Shown in pieces: positions 49,581-58,477 of a DNA stretch of 64,000 nucleotides. The stretch comes from Arenimonas donghaensis DSM 18148 = HO3-R19 (GTDB taxonomy: Bacteria; Pseudomonadota; Gammaproteobacteria; Xanthomonadales; Xanthomonadaceae), in contig NZ_AVCJ01000012.1 of NCBI RefSeq assembly GCF_000743535.1, positions 124,001-188,000 on the forward strand, given 5' to 3'. The translations under genes were made by a program, and so were the position numbers. How positions within the stretch are numbered: position 1 is the first letter of the stretch; each line of letters begins with the position of its first letter. The notes beneath the pieces were generated by a model. That model saw only the letters and a list, made by a program, of their open reading frames with translations. It was not told the DNA's origin and did not search any database.

Positions 49581-50405
49581 TCAGGGACCGTAGTCGCGCA
49601 GGTAGCCGATGCTGAAAGCCAGGGTGTCCAGGCCCGAGAGCAGTTCGCCGGCGATGTTTGCGACGTCGCGGGTAGCGCGCCAGTCGTCCGGGATGTGGGT
49701 GCCGGCGCGTGCGGAGACGCGCGAGCGCATGGCGTCGAGCAATGCATTGGCGGCGGCGAAATCCTCCACGGCCACGGCGTCCTCGATGCCGTCGATCATC
49801 GCCACCAGCGGCGCCTGCTCGCTGGCGGCCAGCAAAGCGGCCTGGTCACGCAGGAACTGGATTTTCTGGGCCACGACGGCGTCGGTCGGACGCAGGTCGA
49901 GCGCCACGACGAACTGAGAGAAACCGCCGGTGGTGCCGCGGGTGCGCACGCTGCCGGGCTCGACCGCACTGGTGATGTCCCGGAAAGCCCCGCCCAGGGG
50001 CGCCTTGAACAGGCGCAGGCGGGAGCCGGCCGTGTAGGGCAGGGCGTGGGTGTGCACCTCGACGTGGACCCGACGCTCGAAGGCCAGACCGCCCAGGGTC
50101 GGCGGCTCGACGGTGATCATCAGGGGCAGGTCGGTGGGCACCGACACCAGGCCGCTCGGAAGCCGGGCCAGCAGGGCGGGGGCGCTGACCGTCACCAGTT
50201 GGGCATTGAGCCCCAGCGAAGCCGCCGACAGCCCGGTCGAGTCGTCGAAATCCAGCTGCAGGTCGGCCAGCGGGGAAAGCGCCGGGCCGATGCGGACGTC
50301 GGCGGTGTCGCCGGAAATGGATACGTCCAGCGGCAGCAGCTGCGCCTGCGCGGCCGGGGCGGCCAGCAGCAGGGCGAGGGCGAGGCGGTGGATCAGCGTG
50401 GTCAT
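49581..50405 (-). CDS. Exported hypothetical protein
   Basis: A 274-residue protein not recognised with certainty. It has a signal peptide (LALALLLAAPAAQAQ) and a beta-rich N-terminal half (LLPLDVSISGDTADVRIG). A conserved-looking stretch GTTGGFSQFVVALDLRP precedes a helical C-terminal half (residues 185-270). It contains no Cys. The ATG at 50405 was chosen because it starts the signal peptide. It is divergent from the subtilase gene, with a 268-base gap that shows no clear promoter. Confidence 0.65.
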   Translation of the reverse strand: MTTLIHRLALALLLAAPAAQAQLLPLDVSISGDTADVRIGPALSPLADLQLDFDDSTGLSAASLGLNAQLVTVSAPALLARLPSGLVSVPTDLPLMITVEPPTLGGLAFERRVHVEVHTHALPYTAGSRLRLFKAPLGGAFRDITSAVEPGSVRTRGTTGGFSQFVVALDLRPTDAVVAQKIQFLRDQAALLAASEQAPLVAMIDGIEDAVAVEDFAAANALLDAMRSRVSARAGTHIPDDWRATRDVANIAGELLSGLDTLAFSIGYLRDYGP

Positions 50406-50673
50406 GCGGATGTCCCCCTGTGGGATGCGGTGCGCTTGAAAGTGGCGCGTCCGCTGCGCCGCATGCCGTCCTGGGTGGTCCGGTGGCAATCGTGGCCCCG
50501 GCTCCATGAATCCTTGTGAAACCGAGACTAGAGCCTAAACGCCCTCCTGTCTCTAGGTGATTTCCCCCAGGCCGGCTGGGGGGTCTTCCCGATTTCCGGG
50601 CGTCGCCGGGCGGTGGAGGCTGTTCCCACCTTGCCGCGTCCGGCTTGGACGCACCCTTTCCCGGAGAACCGCC

Positions 50674-53175
50674 ATGACTTCCCGTTCGTCCCGCAAGATC
50701 CGCGTGTCCGCCCTCGCCATCGGCCTGCTCGCCAGCGGCGTGGCCCTGGCCGACGCCCACCTGGACCCGCAGCTGGTGAACAAGCTCGCCAGCGCGCTGC
50801 CCACCGACGAGCTGCAGGTCGTCGTCACCTACCAGCAGTCCGGCCCGGTGACCGCGGCACAGGTCCAGGCCCTGAAGGCCCTGGGCATCGAGAAGGGCGT
50901 GACCATGCACACGCTGCCGATCGCCGGCGCCCTGGCCACCCCGGCTGAAATCGAGGCGCTGCGCCAGCGCGACGACGTCGTGTCGATCTACCACAACGCG
51001 CCGCTGCGCTTCTTCAACAAGGAACAGCGCGAGATCTCCGGTGCCGCCCGTGTCGTGCAGAACCCCAACGACTTCGGCAAGGCCATTCCCTACAGCGGCC
51101 GCGGCGTCACCGTGATGGTGAACGATTCGGGCATCGACGCCACCCACGAAGACATCAAGCTCGGCGAGAACGTCGTCGAAAACGTGCTCGCGCCGCAGAA
51201 CATCCTGGCCGAGCTCGCCGCCATCGCCGCGCCGGGCATCGTGCCGATGACCTACCTGGAAGGCCAGCCCAACACCGACCTTGGCTCCGGCCACGGAACC
51301 CATTGCGCCGGCACCATCGGCGGCACCGGTGAGCGCTCGAATGGCCTGTACCGCGGCGTCGCGCCCGGTGCGGACATGATCGGCTACGGCTCGGGCGGCG
51401 TGCTGCTGATCCTCGACGCCGTCGGTGGCCTCGACTACGCGGCCACGCACCAGTTCACCTTCGATGCACCGGTTCGCGTGACCAGCAACTCCTGGGGCAG
51501 CTCGGGCAAGTTCGATCCGCTCAACCCGGTCAATGTCTCGACCTATGAACTCTACAAGCGCGGCATCGTCAGCGTGTTCGCCGCCGGCAACGACGGCCCC
51601 GGCGAGGACACCCACAATCCCTACGCGCAGGCGCCCTGGGTGGTGTCGGTCGGCGCCGGCGAAAAGGACGGCGTGCTGACCTCCTTCTCCTCGCGCGGCA
51701 AGCGCGGCGAATCCGGCACGTTCACCATGCCCGACGGCAAGCAGTGGACCTACTTCAACGAGCCGACGGTGGTCGCCACCGGCGTGGACATCGTGTCCAC
51801 CCGCGCGCTGACCGGCGCGCTGCCGCCGCTGGCCGCCGAGCAGGACGCCGCCAACCTCACGCCCGCGCACCTGCCGTTCTATACGCACATGAGTGGCACG
51901 TCGATGGCGACCCCGCACGTGTCGGGCGTGATCGCGCTGATGCTTGAAGCCAACCCCGACCTGACGCCGGCGCAGATCAAGGCGATCCTGGAAGAAACCG
52001 CCACCAACATGACCGGGCGACTGCCCTGGGAGGCCGGTGCCGGCCACCTGAACGCGTATGCCGCGGTCGCCATGGCGCAGGGCCTGCGCGACGATTACGG
52101 TCGCACCGTCAACCTGCTGCGCGAATTCAACGCCAATGCGCTGCTGGCCCCGGGCGGTGATCCGCTGCCGTTCGAGATCTTCTTCTCGCCGGTGGGCGAG
52201 GTCGAAAGCCAGTCCTTCGAAGTCGGCGCCGACGTCGCCTGGGTCGCGGCCCGTGCGCAGGTCGATGCCAACACCATCGCGGTGGTGCTGACCGACCCGG
52301 ACGGCAATCGCTACGGTTCCTCGATCACCCTGCCGGTGCTGGGCGACACGGCCGTGACCGGCGCGCCGGGCAAGCCGGGCACCTGGACGGTGACGGTGCG
52401 CGGCATCGGTTCGGTGTCTGGCGTCGCGCTGGATCCGGCGTCCGTCACCAACGGCTACGCCGCGCCGGGCAACATCGCCGGTGAGATCAGCTTCCTCAAG
52501 AGCGCCGGCTTCACCGGCATGGACGATGTCGGCAACCATCCGGCCCGCCAGGCGATCGAATTCGCAGTGGCCAACCGCCTGGTGGATGGTTATTCGGACC
52601 GCAAGTTCCGTCCCGACCAGGTCCTGCGTCGCAGTGAGCTGGCCCAGTACCTGGGCATGGGCGCGAGCATCCGCCAGTCCCTGCCGCTCGATGGCAGCAG
52701 GAGCTTCAGCGACCTGTCGGTGTCCTCGCCGGCTTATGCCTACGCCGAGGCCGCCGTCGCCAAGGGCGCGTCGCTGCGTGACCTGACCTGGAACCAGGAC
52801 GGCGTGATGCGCCTGGTCAACGGCGGCTTCAAGCCCAGCAGCAGCGTCAACCGGACCGACCTGGCCTATGCGCTGGTCCAGGCCCAGGGCCTGCAGGCCG
52901 AAGCCCGTGCCTTCGACGGCGAACTGACCGCCTTCTTCAACGGCCAGCGGGTGCCGGTCCGGGACGCCAGCCAGGTGCCCGCTGACCTGCGTGGCTACGC
53001 CCAGCTGGCGCTCGACACCGGCGTGCTCAATGCCCGCTTTGGCATCGAGCAGGGTCCCTTCGACCTGCAGCCCAAGGTGGTGGCCTACTTCGATCCGGGC
53101 CAGTCGGTCACCCGTGCCGCCTATGCGGTCGCGGCCGGCCGGTTCATGACGCAGTTCCAGACTGCCGAAGACTGA
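50674..53175 (+). CDS. Secreted subtilisin-like (S8) protease with SLH-like C-terminal region
   Basis: An 833-residue exported serine protease. It has a signal peptide (to about residue 27, GVALADA), an inhibitor_I9-like propeptide (about 28-115), and a catalytic domain. The triad is Asp151 (NDSGIDATHED), His207 (GHGTHCAGT) and Ser410 (SGTSMATPHVSG). A beta domain is followed from about residue 617 by S-layer-homology-like repeats (AIEFAVANRLVDGYSDRKF; ELAQYLGMG). SLH modules are unusual on a Gram-negative protease. An intrinsic terminator follows. Confidence 0.92.
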   Translation: MTSRSSRKIRVSALAIGLLASGVALADAHLDPQLVNKLASALPTDELQVVVTYQQSGPVTAAQVQALKALGIEKGVTMHTLPIAGALATPAEIEALRQRDDVVSIYHNAPLRFFNKEQREISGAARVVQNPNDFGKAIPYSGRGVTVMVNDSGIDATHEDIKLGENVVENVLAPQNILAELAAIAAPGIVPMTYLEGQPNTDLGSGHGTHCAGTIGGTGERSNGLYRGVAPGADMIGYGSGGVLLILDAVGGLDYAATHQFTFDAPVRVTSNSWGSSGKFDPLNPVNVSTYELYKRGIVSVFAAGNDGPGEDTHNPYAQAPWVVSVGAGEKDGVLTSFSSRGKRGESGTFTMPDGKQWTYFNEPTVVATGVDIVSTRALTGALPPLAAEQDAANLTPAHLPFYTHMSGTSMATPHVSGVIALMLEANPDLTPAQIKAILEETATNMTGRLPWEAGAGHLNAYAAVAMAQGLRDDYGRTVNLLREFNANALLAPGGDPLPFEIFFSPVGEVESQSFEVGADVAWVAARAQVDANTIAVVLTDPDGNRYGSSITLPVLGDTAVTGAPGKPGTWTVTVRGIGSVSGVALDPASVTNGYAAPGNIAGEISFLKSAGFTGMDDVGNHPARQAIEFAVANRLVDGYSDRKFRPDQVLRRSELAQYLGMGASIRQSLPLDGSRSFSDLSVSSPAYAYAEAAVAKGASLRDLTWNQDGVMRLVNGGFKPSSSVNRTDLAYALVQAQGLQAEARAFDGELTAFFNGQRVPVRDASQVPADLRGYAQLALDTGVLNARFGIEQGPFDLQPKVVAYFDPGQSVTRAAYAVAAGRFMTQFQTAED

Positions 53176-53205
53176 TTCTCCCCCTGGATCTTCGGCTTTC
53201 TGATT

Positions 53206-53239
53206 CGGGCGGTCCGGTTTCCGGGCCGCCCGTTTTCTT
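53206..53239 (+). terminator. Intrinsic terminator after the subtilase gene
   Basis: CGGGCGG (53206-53212) pairs with CCGCCCG (53226-53232). An inner CCGG-TTT-CCGG extends the stem, and TTTT follows. Confidence 0.85.
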
Positions 53240-53292
53240 GCGCGGTGGCCCGCACCTGGCGAGCCGGCGCCGCCACCTTGCTCCCCGTCCGG

Positions 53293-53646
53293 TCAGGACT
53301 GGCGGGCGCTGGAGGCGTTCATTTCAGCGATCAGCCTGGCCTGGAACGCGTCGAAGTCCAGGCCCTGGTCGGCGGCTTCCTGGTGGGCCGCGGCGCGCAG
53401 GGTCGCCGAAAACACCAGCGTGACCTCGCGTCCTTCGTCGCGGGCGATGGCCGCCGCGCGCTTGAGGATGGCCAGCACATGCGCGGCGCTGGTCGATTCA
53501 CCCACCATCCTGCCGCCCAGGCCCAGCACCCACTGGCCGTCCTTGAAAACGATGCCGCCCAGCAGCTTGCCGGCCTTGTCGCGCAGGTGGGCGTGCGGTT
53601 CGCCGAGTTTTTCGGCGGCGATGGGCGGGGTGGGTCGTTTCGGCAT
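53293..53646 (-). CDS. Hypothetical protein
   Basis: A 117-residue soluble protein not recognised. It is basic at the N-terminus (MPKRPTPPIAAEKLGEP), with a strand-rich centre (GGIVFKDGQWVLGLGGRMVGE) and a helical C-terminus (AAAHQEAADQGLDFDAFQARL). It has no Cys, no signal peptide and no membrane segment. The ATG at 53646 is used. It lies between the subtilase terminator and a divergent secreted zincin gene. Confidence 0.6.
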   Translation of the reverse strand: MPKRPTPPIAAEKLGEPHAHLRDKAGKLLGGIVFKDGQWVLGLGGRMVGESTSAAHVLAILKRAAAIARDEGREVTLVFSATLRAAAHQEAADQGLDFDAFQARLIAEMNASSARQS

Positions 53647-53806
53647 GGCCTGGTTCCGGTGCGGGGGTCGCGGGCCGAGCGGCCCGGGTCGCGGGTGCAC
53701 AGGGTAGCCGAGTCCTTGCCCGGAGGGGGTGGGCGCCCCGGTTGTCCTGCGCCGCCCGGGGAAGGCGTTTTTCCGGGTATCGCCGAGCCATGCAGGGAGC
53801 CTTCGA

Positions 53807-55504
53807 ATGATCCGTCGCCTGGGCACCCTGGCCGTGTTGTGCCTGTCCTGCATCCTCGGTGCGCCGGAAGTGGCCGCGCAGACCGTGCACCGGTGTGATC
53901 GCATGCCCGCGCTTTCCTCGGTGGGTTACGGCGTCGGCACGGCGTCCGGCGAGTGTTACCTGTGGCCGGGCAGCAGCCGGGAAATCAGGCTCTATTACCC
54001 GCGGGAATGGGGGACGCCGCTGGCCGGCGACAACAACGACCGGCTGGCTGAGATTTTCGCCACGGTGCGGGATTCGCTGGCCACCTACACCCGTTCGGGC
54101 CTGATGACGCCGCCGGTGACCGACCGCATCAGCATTGCCTACACCACCAACATCGTGCCCCCGAGGCCGGACGACGAAGAGGGCCTCATCACCGCAGCGG
54201 TCACGAACTCCAATAACCGAAGGGATGGTAGTTGCGCCATCCTGCTCGTACACGACGGACTTCCGGGCGGGACCGCGATGCAGTTCACGGTGGCCCACGA
54301 GGTCTTCCACTGCGTGCAGATCAACAGCTATGGCCAGGCCTACGAGGACGGCGGGTACTGGTGGCAGGAGGGGTCGGCCGAGTTCGCGGCCAACCTGGTG
54401 TACCCGACATACGATGACGAGCACTTCAGCGCCCTGCAATACGTCCAGGACCACGCCGTGTTCGACCAGGGCCTGGGCTATCCGGCGACGATCTTCTTCC
54501 AGTCCCTGTCCAACAAGGTGGGGACGCGGATGCTGGCCAAGATCCTGCGAAGGATGCCCGACACGCGGGACGCCGGCGTGCAGTACACCCTGCTGGCCGG
54601 CATCACCGGCTTCGACCAGCACTTCCACGAATTCACGCGGGAGTTCGTCGATCGCAACGTCACCGACACCAGCGGCGGCACGATGGCGCAGCCCAACCCA
54701 CGTTACCGGCCCCGGCTGCGCGTCGAGGGCGACAGGGACCTGGAACTGGAAGTGACCGCTTATGAAGTCGGCGCCGCGGAAATCACCCTGGCGGCAGGCA
54801 AGAAGTATTCGATCGCCAACACCGCGTCCGAGGAGCTTCCCTGGGTGAGCTACAAGGAAGAGGGGGCCGACTGGCAGCGGTTTCCGCCAACCACCGGCTT
54901 CGAAGTAAAACGTAGTTGCGATGGACCGGTGACGGTCAGGTTCGCGATGAGCGCGGTGAGCGACCAACCCGACTTCTTCACCATGCCGGTGCATGTGCGC
55001 GCGGAGGATTGCGACGAACCACCGCCCGATTGTGTTGCACGCAACCGGCTGCCGCGCTGCGTCATTGGCGAATGGAACGTCGGGCTGGACGACCTCGGCG
55101 GGGAGCGCGGGTCCTACGACCAGTTCAAGTACCACGTCATCGTTCACCCCGATGGCAAGTACGAGGAAACCCTGGAGCAGTCCAACTCCGCCACCGGCCC
55201 GCGCTTCAACGGGCCTGGCCCGGGCAGCGTGACCATGCAAAGCGCGGTGTCGGCAAGCTCGAAGGGTTGGGTCTGCCGCGTCGGCGACAAGGGCCTGCGC
55301 TTCATCGGCACGCAGACCATCACCCACAGCCAGAAGATGAACTCGCCCAGCGGCGACAAGACGAACTCGCGCAGCTACCCGGCCAGTGCGGTGACCACCG
55401 ACACCGGATTCGCCTGCGGCACGGGCAGTACGACGCGCCCGCCCTTCGCGCATCCCGCCAACATCAATATCCTCCAGGAACGGGCACGCAGGCTCGGTCT
55501 GTGA
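53807..55504 (+). CDS. Exported zincin-like protein (HExxH)
   Basis: A 565-residue exported protein. A signal peptide (to about residue 25, GAPEVAAQ) is followed by a metalloprotease-like domain with HEVFHCVQ (His164, Glu165, His168). About 20 residues later comes WWQEGSAEFAANL, whose Glu would be the third zinc ligand of a gluzincin. The C-terminal half (from about 310) is beta-rich with several Cys and no recognised domain. The product may be a secreted metallopeptidase; I do not know the family. It is the last core gene before the tRNA-Phe att site. Confidence 0.75.
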   Translation: MIRRLGTLAVLCLSCILGAPEVAAQTVHRCDRMPALSSVGYGVGTASGECYLWPGSSREIRLYYPREWGTPLAGDNNDRLAEIFATVRDSLATYTRSGLMTPPVTDRISIAYTTNIVPPRPDDEEGLITAAVTNSNNRRDGSCAILLVHDGLPGGTAMQFTVAHEVFHCVQINSYGQAYEDGGYWWQEGSAEFAANLVYPTYDDEHFSALQYVQDHAVFDQGLGYPATIFFQSLSNKVGTRMLAKILRRMPDTRDAGVQYTLLAGITGFDQHFHEFTREFVDRNVTDTSGGTMAQPNPRYRPRLRVEGDRDLELEVTAYEVGAAEITLAAGKKYSIANTASEELPWVSYKEEGADWQRFPPTTGFEVKRSCDGPVTVRFAMSAVSDQPDFFTMPVHVRAEDCDEPPPDCVARNRLPRCVIGEWNVGLDDLGGERGSYDQFKYHVIVHPDGKYEETLEQSNSATGPRFNGPGPGSVTMQSAVSASSKGWVCRVGDKGLRFIGTQTITHSQKMNSPSGDKTNSRSYPASAVTTDTGFACGTGSTTRPPFAHPANINILQERARRLGL

Positions 55505-55532
55505 GTAGGGCGGGGCAGGTGATCGCGCGGCC

Positions 55533-55562
55533 AAAAAAAAGGCCTGCGATTTCTTGCAAGCC
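55533..55562 (-). terminator. Minus-strand terminator behind tRNA-Phe att site A
   Basis: Read on the minus strand, GGCTTGC (55562-55556) pairs with GCAGGCC (55547-55541), one G-T, then eight T (55540-55533). It lies 12 bases beyond the tRNA 3' end copy, where a tRNA-Phe terminator would be expected. Confidence 0.75.
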
Positions 55563-55573
55563 CTTGATTCTTG

Positions 55574-55618
55574 TGGTGGCCGGGGAGGGAATCGAAACCC
55601 CGACACGGGGATTTTCAA
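55574..55618 (-). repeat. attachment site A: 3' end of tRNA-Phe
   Basis: A 45-bp copy of the 3' part of a tRNA-Phe(GAA) gene in minus orientation: TTGAAAATCCCCGTG (anticodon arm), then the T arm and CGGCCACCA. It differs at one T-arm base from the copy at 59256. The 5' half of a tRNA is absent, so this is a fragment left by integration. Confidence 0.85.
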
Positions 55619-55741
55619 GCCGGCTGGAAGTCTAATATAAACAGCCACGTACGGCGCTTGCCTGCCACAGAAGTGGCAATTGAGCGAATATCCAGTAGGC
55701 CACAATCTGGCGGGGCTTCAAGCGAATCATGGAGGATCTGG

Positions 55742-57127
55742 ATGACTAGCGCGTCTCCCAATTTTGGGATGTTGGATCGGGGGCATGTTCTGGCAGCCAT
55801 CCAAGCGGTTGATCAAGGTCAGCCGAATAACTTTGCCGAGTCGACGAAGTTCGATCTCATATACCTTGGCCGGCGGTATCCCCCCAAACGAATTGCCGGT
55901 ATGGCGTTGCAGCTGATGACAGGTCAGCCATACGGCCCCAAAGCCTTCAAAGGTGGGGTCGACACAGCGTGCTTTGGTGCCCTTCGGCGCTGCGGTTTCA
56001 CGCTAATCGAAAAGCTTAGAGAGCCGAGTGGCCGCTCGCTCCGCGACACCATCGGCGAAGTGCTTGAACTTCAGAAATCGTACCAATCGACAAACACGCC
56101 CCAGATGCAGAGGCGCGGAGCGTTGATTCGGAACGAGATTCCTAATCAACTGCGTGAAGTCATTTCAGTTTTTGAACCAACGTTCTCAAGAGCCGGGTAT
56201 GCATGTGAAATTGAAGGTTCAGATGGGGTTGGCCGAAAGAATGAATCACCCTGGGTACGAATCTATGATCCGGAGTTGTCGCCGTCAGCCACTCAAGGCT
56301 GGTACATCGTTCTTCATTTTTCTCGGCTCGGTGATTTCACTTATTTGACGATAGGGTGCGGGGCAACTGTCTTTGATCGAGGAAGTCTCGTTGATGTTCC
56401 TTCAACGGAACTGGCAAACAGGGTAGCTTGGGCTCGGGGTTTTGCCACTGAAAATGGGCTCTCAGTCGCGGACTTTGGCAGCGAACCTAAGCTGCATGGC
56501 AACCATCTTTCCGGGAAATTTGAACAGGCAATAGCGTTCGCAAAAGCCTACTCAACGGAGCATTGGGATGAGTCGGCGTTCTTGTCTGATCTAACGCGCA
56601 TTTCTACGCTGCTGGTCCGAATCTACGATGCCGAGCGCTTCGGAAAGGATCCGGTGGCGGGGACCGTCGAGGATCAGCTGGTGGCGCAGCTGGATGGTGT
56701 CCTCAATCCGGGCAGACGAAAAGGTCAGGGGCGCGGGCTCTCAAAAGCAGAGCAGACCGCTGTCGAGCATTACGCTATGGCGGTCGCCAGGCGGTCTCTT
56801 CAAGATGCTGGGTTTGACAGCATCAAGGACACCTCGGAGAAGTTTGCATACGACTACTCAGCAAAGCGAGATGGCAAGTCATGGTTTGTCGAAGTAAAGG
56901 GAACGACCTCAACAGGTTCAGATGTGATCCTTCTGACGGCCAATGAATTGAAGCTGCATAGGGAAAACATGGGCAGCACCGCCCTCATAATCGTCAGCGG
57001 CATTATCCTGGATCGGATAATTTCGCCTCCATCCGCTGCGGGTGGCGAAATCGAGATTTTCGCCCCGTGGGATCCCGAGGAATGGGAGTACGCGGCCACG
57101 GCGTTTCGGGCTACTCGAAAAAAATAG
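55742..57127 (+). CDS. Putative type IV restriction enzyme (ScoMcrA-head / MrcB-N / DUF3883)
   Basis: A 461-residue protein with three recognisable parts. Residues 5-85 resemble the ScoMcrA-type N-terminal head (FDLIYLGRRYPPKRIAGMA, RRCGFTLIE). Residues about 110-290 resemble the MrcB-like DUF3578 domain (WYIVLHFSRLGDFTYLTIGCG), linked to modified-DNA recognition. Residues about 345-445 are a DUF3883/NOV_C domain with a PD-(D/E)xK-like core: Asp371, Glu384, Lys386 in WFVEVKGTT. It has no NTPase motif, so it may cut modified DNA alone. An ideal GGAGG lies 6 bases before the ATG. Codon use is AT-richer than the core. Confidence 0.75.
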   Translation: MTSASPNFGMLDRGHVLAAIQAVDQGQPNNFAESTKFDLIYLGRRYPPKRIAGMALQLMTGQPYGPKAFKGGVDTACFGALRRCGFTLIEKLREPSGRSLRDTIGEVLELQKSYQSTNTPQMQRRGALIRNEIPNQLREVISVFEPTFSRAGYACEIEGSDGVGRKNESPWVRIYDPELSPSATQGWYIVLHFSRLGDFTYLTIGCGATVFDRGSLVDVPSTELANRVAWARGFATENGLSVADFGSEPKLHGNHLSGKFEQAIAFAKAYSTEHWDESAFLSDLTRISTLLVRIYDAERFGKDPVAGTVEDQLVAQLDGVLNPGRRKGQGRGLSKAEQTAVEHYAMAVARRSLQDAGFDSIKDTSEKFAYDYSAKRDGKSWFVEVKGTTSTGSDVILLTANELKLHRENMGSTALIIVSGIILDRIISPPSAAGGEIEIFAPWDPEEWEYAATAFRATRKK

Positions 57128-57274
57128 GGGGTCGAGGCTCTATAGCCAGGCAACATCTCTAGGCCGAATTTGGCGGCGGGGGCATTGAGATTGTCGGTAG
57201 GGGAGTCTGTGTTCGGACGCACCTTTCGTCGGATGTCTTCTTGGTTTGGTTGGAGTCAGTTGGGGGTGGGTCAG

Positions 57275-58009
57275 ATGGATCTTATTTCAGCGTTCAAGAG
57301 TGAATTGTTCCGCCCGTTGGCTACCTTGGTAGCGCCAGGCCTCTTTGCTATCGCCCCAGCGCTAATGCTTATCGCGCAGCAGCACGAAGAAGTTGGTGCA
57401 TTCTTAGACTCGAATCCCTTTGGATTCGCGGGGTTGCTGCTTGCTGTCGCTACAGCAGCCGGCATGATTTTGGAGAGTGTAGGCGCCCGAATCGAGGCAG
57501 GGATTGACCAGTGTCTCGCGGAACGATGCTATCCGCGCTTTTGGGATATTTGGGGAAGTTACCTTCAATTGAAGACTGATTCCGAAGTTATTGGGCAGCG
57601 ATACGCACGAACGGTGATTACTCGACTCAAGTTCTCACTCTCGTTTGCGCCGTCGCTGATCCTGTTCGCAGTAACACTTCTTCTCGTCAACACGAAGTTA
57701 AAGGTGCTTACATTGGGCTCAGCCGTTTGCGTAGCAACGATTTGTTTTGCTCTGGCCGGGTTCTTGCTTCTAGAGGCTGTCAAAATGTGCGACACCCTGA
57801 ACTACACGCGATGCAGAGTTCTTGCGGCGCATGACGTTGAATGCACAAATCCTGAGCATGATTTGCCGGCTGCGAAGGCATTTGTCTGCTACGTCTTATT
57901 TCATCTTCTTGGTTTCCGATCCAAGCGAATTACTGGGCTGCTGAAATCGCACAAGCTTCTAGGTCCTCTGCCTGACCCGAAATTGGCGAAAGCAGAGAAC
58001 GAAGAATGA
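57275..58009 (+). CDS. Multi-pass membrane hypothetical protein in mobile segment
   Basis: A 244-residue protein not recognised. It has about four membrane segments (LVAPGLFAIAPALMLIA; GFAGLLLAVATAAGMIL; LSFAPSLILFAVTLLLV; LGSAVCVATICFALAGFLLL) and a hydrophilic Cys-containing tail. The start is uncertain: the ATG at 57275 follows a G-rich run, and in-frame starts exist upstream. It lies 147 bases after the restriction-like gene on the same strand and is AT-rich like it. It could be an effector or accessory of that defence gene, or an unrelated passenger. Confidence 0.6.
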   Translation: MDLISAFKSELFRPLATLVAPGLFAIAPALMLIAQQHEEVGAFLDSNPFGFAGLLLAVATAAGMILESVGARIEAGIDQCLAERCYPRFWDIWGSYLQLKTDSEVIGQRYARTVITRLKFSLSFAPSLILFAVTLLLVNTKLKVLTLGSAVCVATICFALAGFLLLEAVKMCDTLNYTRCRVLAAHDVECTNPEHDLPAAKAFVCYVLFHLLGFRSKRITGLLKSHKLLGPLPDPKLAKAENEE

Positions 58010-58198
58010 GTCAGGATAAGTTTTTCGCCCTAAACGTCTCGTTTGATTGCCCCGACCCAGCTTGCCACGCGCTATCGGCCGACATGGAAATTCGGATGGC
58101 TTCCGGGGCATCGCCTGCGTGGCCGGCCAATATTGCTTTGTCTAGGCAATTCCCGCTGTGCCGCTGCGGTTCCGCCGGCCGGTCTAGAATTAGTGGGG

Positions 58199-58411
58199 TC
58201 AGATTGTCACGACAACGCGGTCGCCGAGAGCTTCTTCCAGCTCCTCAAGCGGGAGCGGATCCGGCGGAAGATCTGCCTGATCCGGGCCGATGCCCGGAGC
58301 GATCTGTTCGACTAGATTGAGATGCTCTACAACCCCCGCCGCCGCCACGGCTCCAAGGGAGGCTTGTCTCCGGTAGAGTTTGAAAGGCGGTCTGGACATT
58401 CAGGCCGGTAG
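58199..58411 (+). pseudogene. IS3-family transposase C-terminal remnant
   Basis: Translation gives DCHDNAVAESFFQLLKRERI, a stop codon (TAG at 58313), then IEMLYNPRRRHGSKGGLSPV and EFERRSGHSGR. This is the end of an IS3-type DDE transposase (the rve domain, including the catalytic Glu region), with the rest missing and a nonsense codon where the family usually has Tyr (FDYIEM). TGGGGTCAGA immediately precedes it (58194-58203). The gap from 58010 to 58477 contains nothing else I can support. Confidence 0.85.
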
Positions 58412-58477
58412 GTGTCTATGAAACCCGGAGCGATTCAATGAGGGCGAAGGCACCCAAAGTGTTTAGTCGGGCAGGCC

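Noticed and set aside
58006-58320. Short gene starting at the stop of the membrane protein
   Set aside because: Its second half is the wrong frame of the IS3 remnant and it matches no family.
58199-58399. Minus-strand frame over the IS3 remnant
   Set aside because: Antisense of a recognisable transposase fragment.
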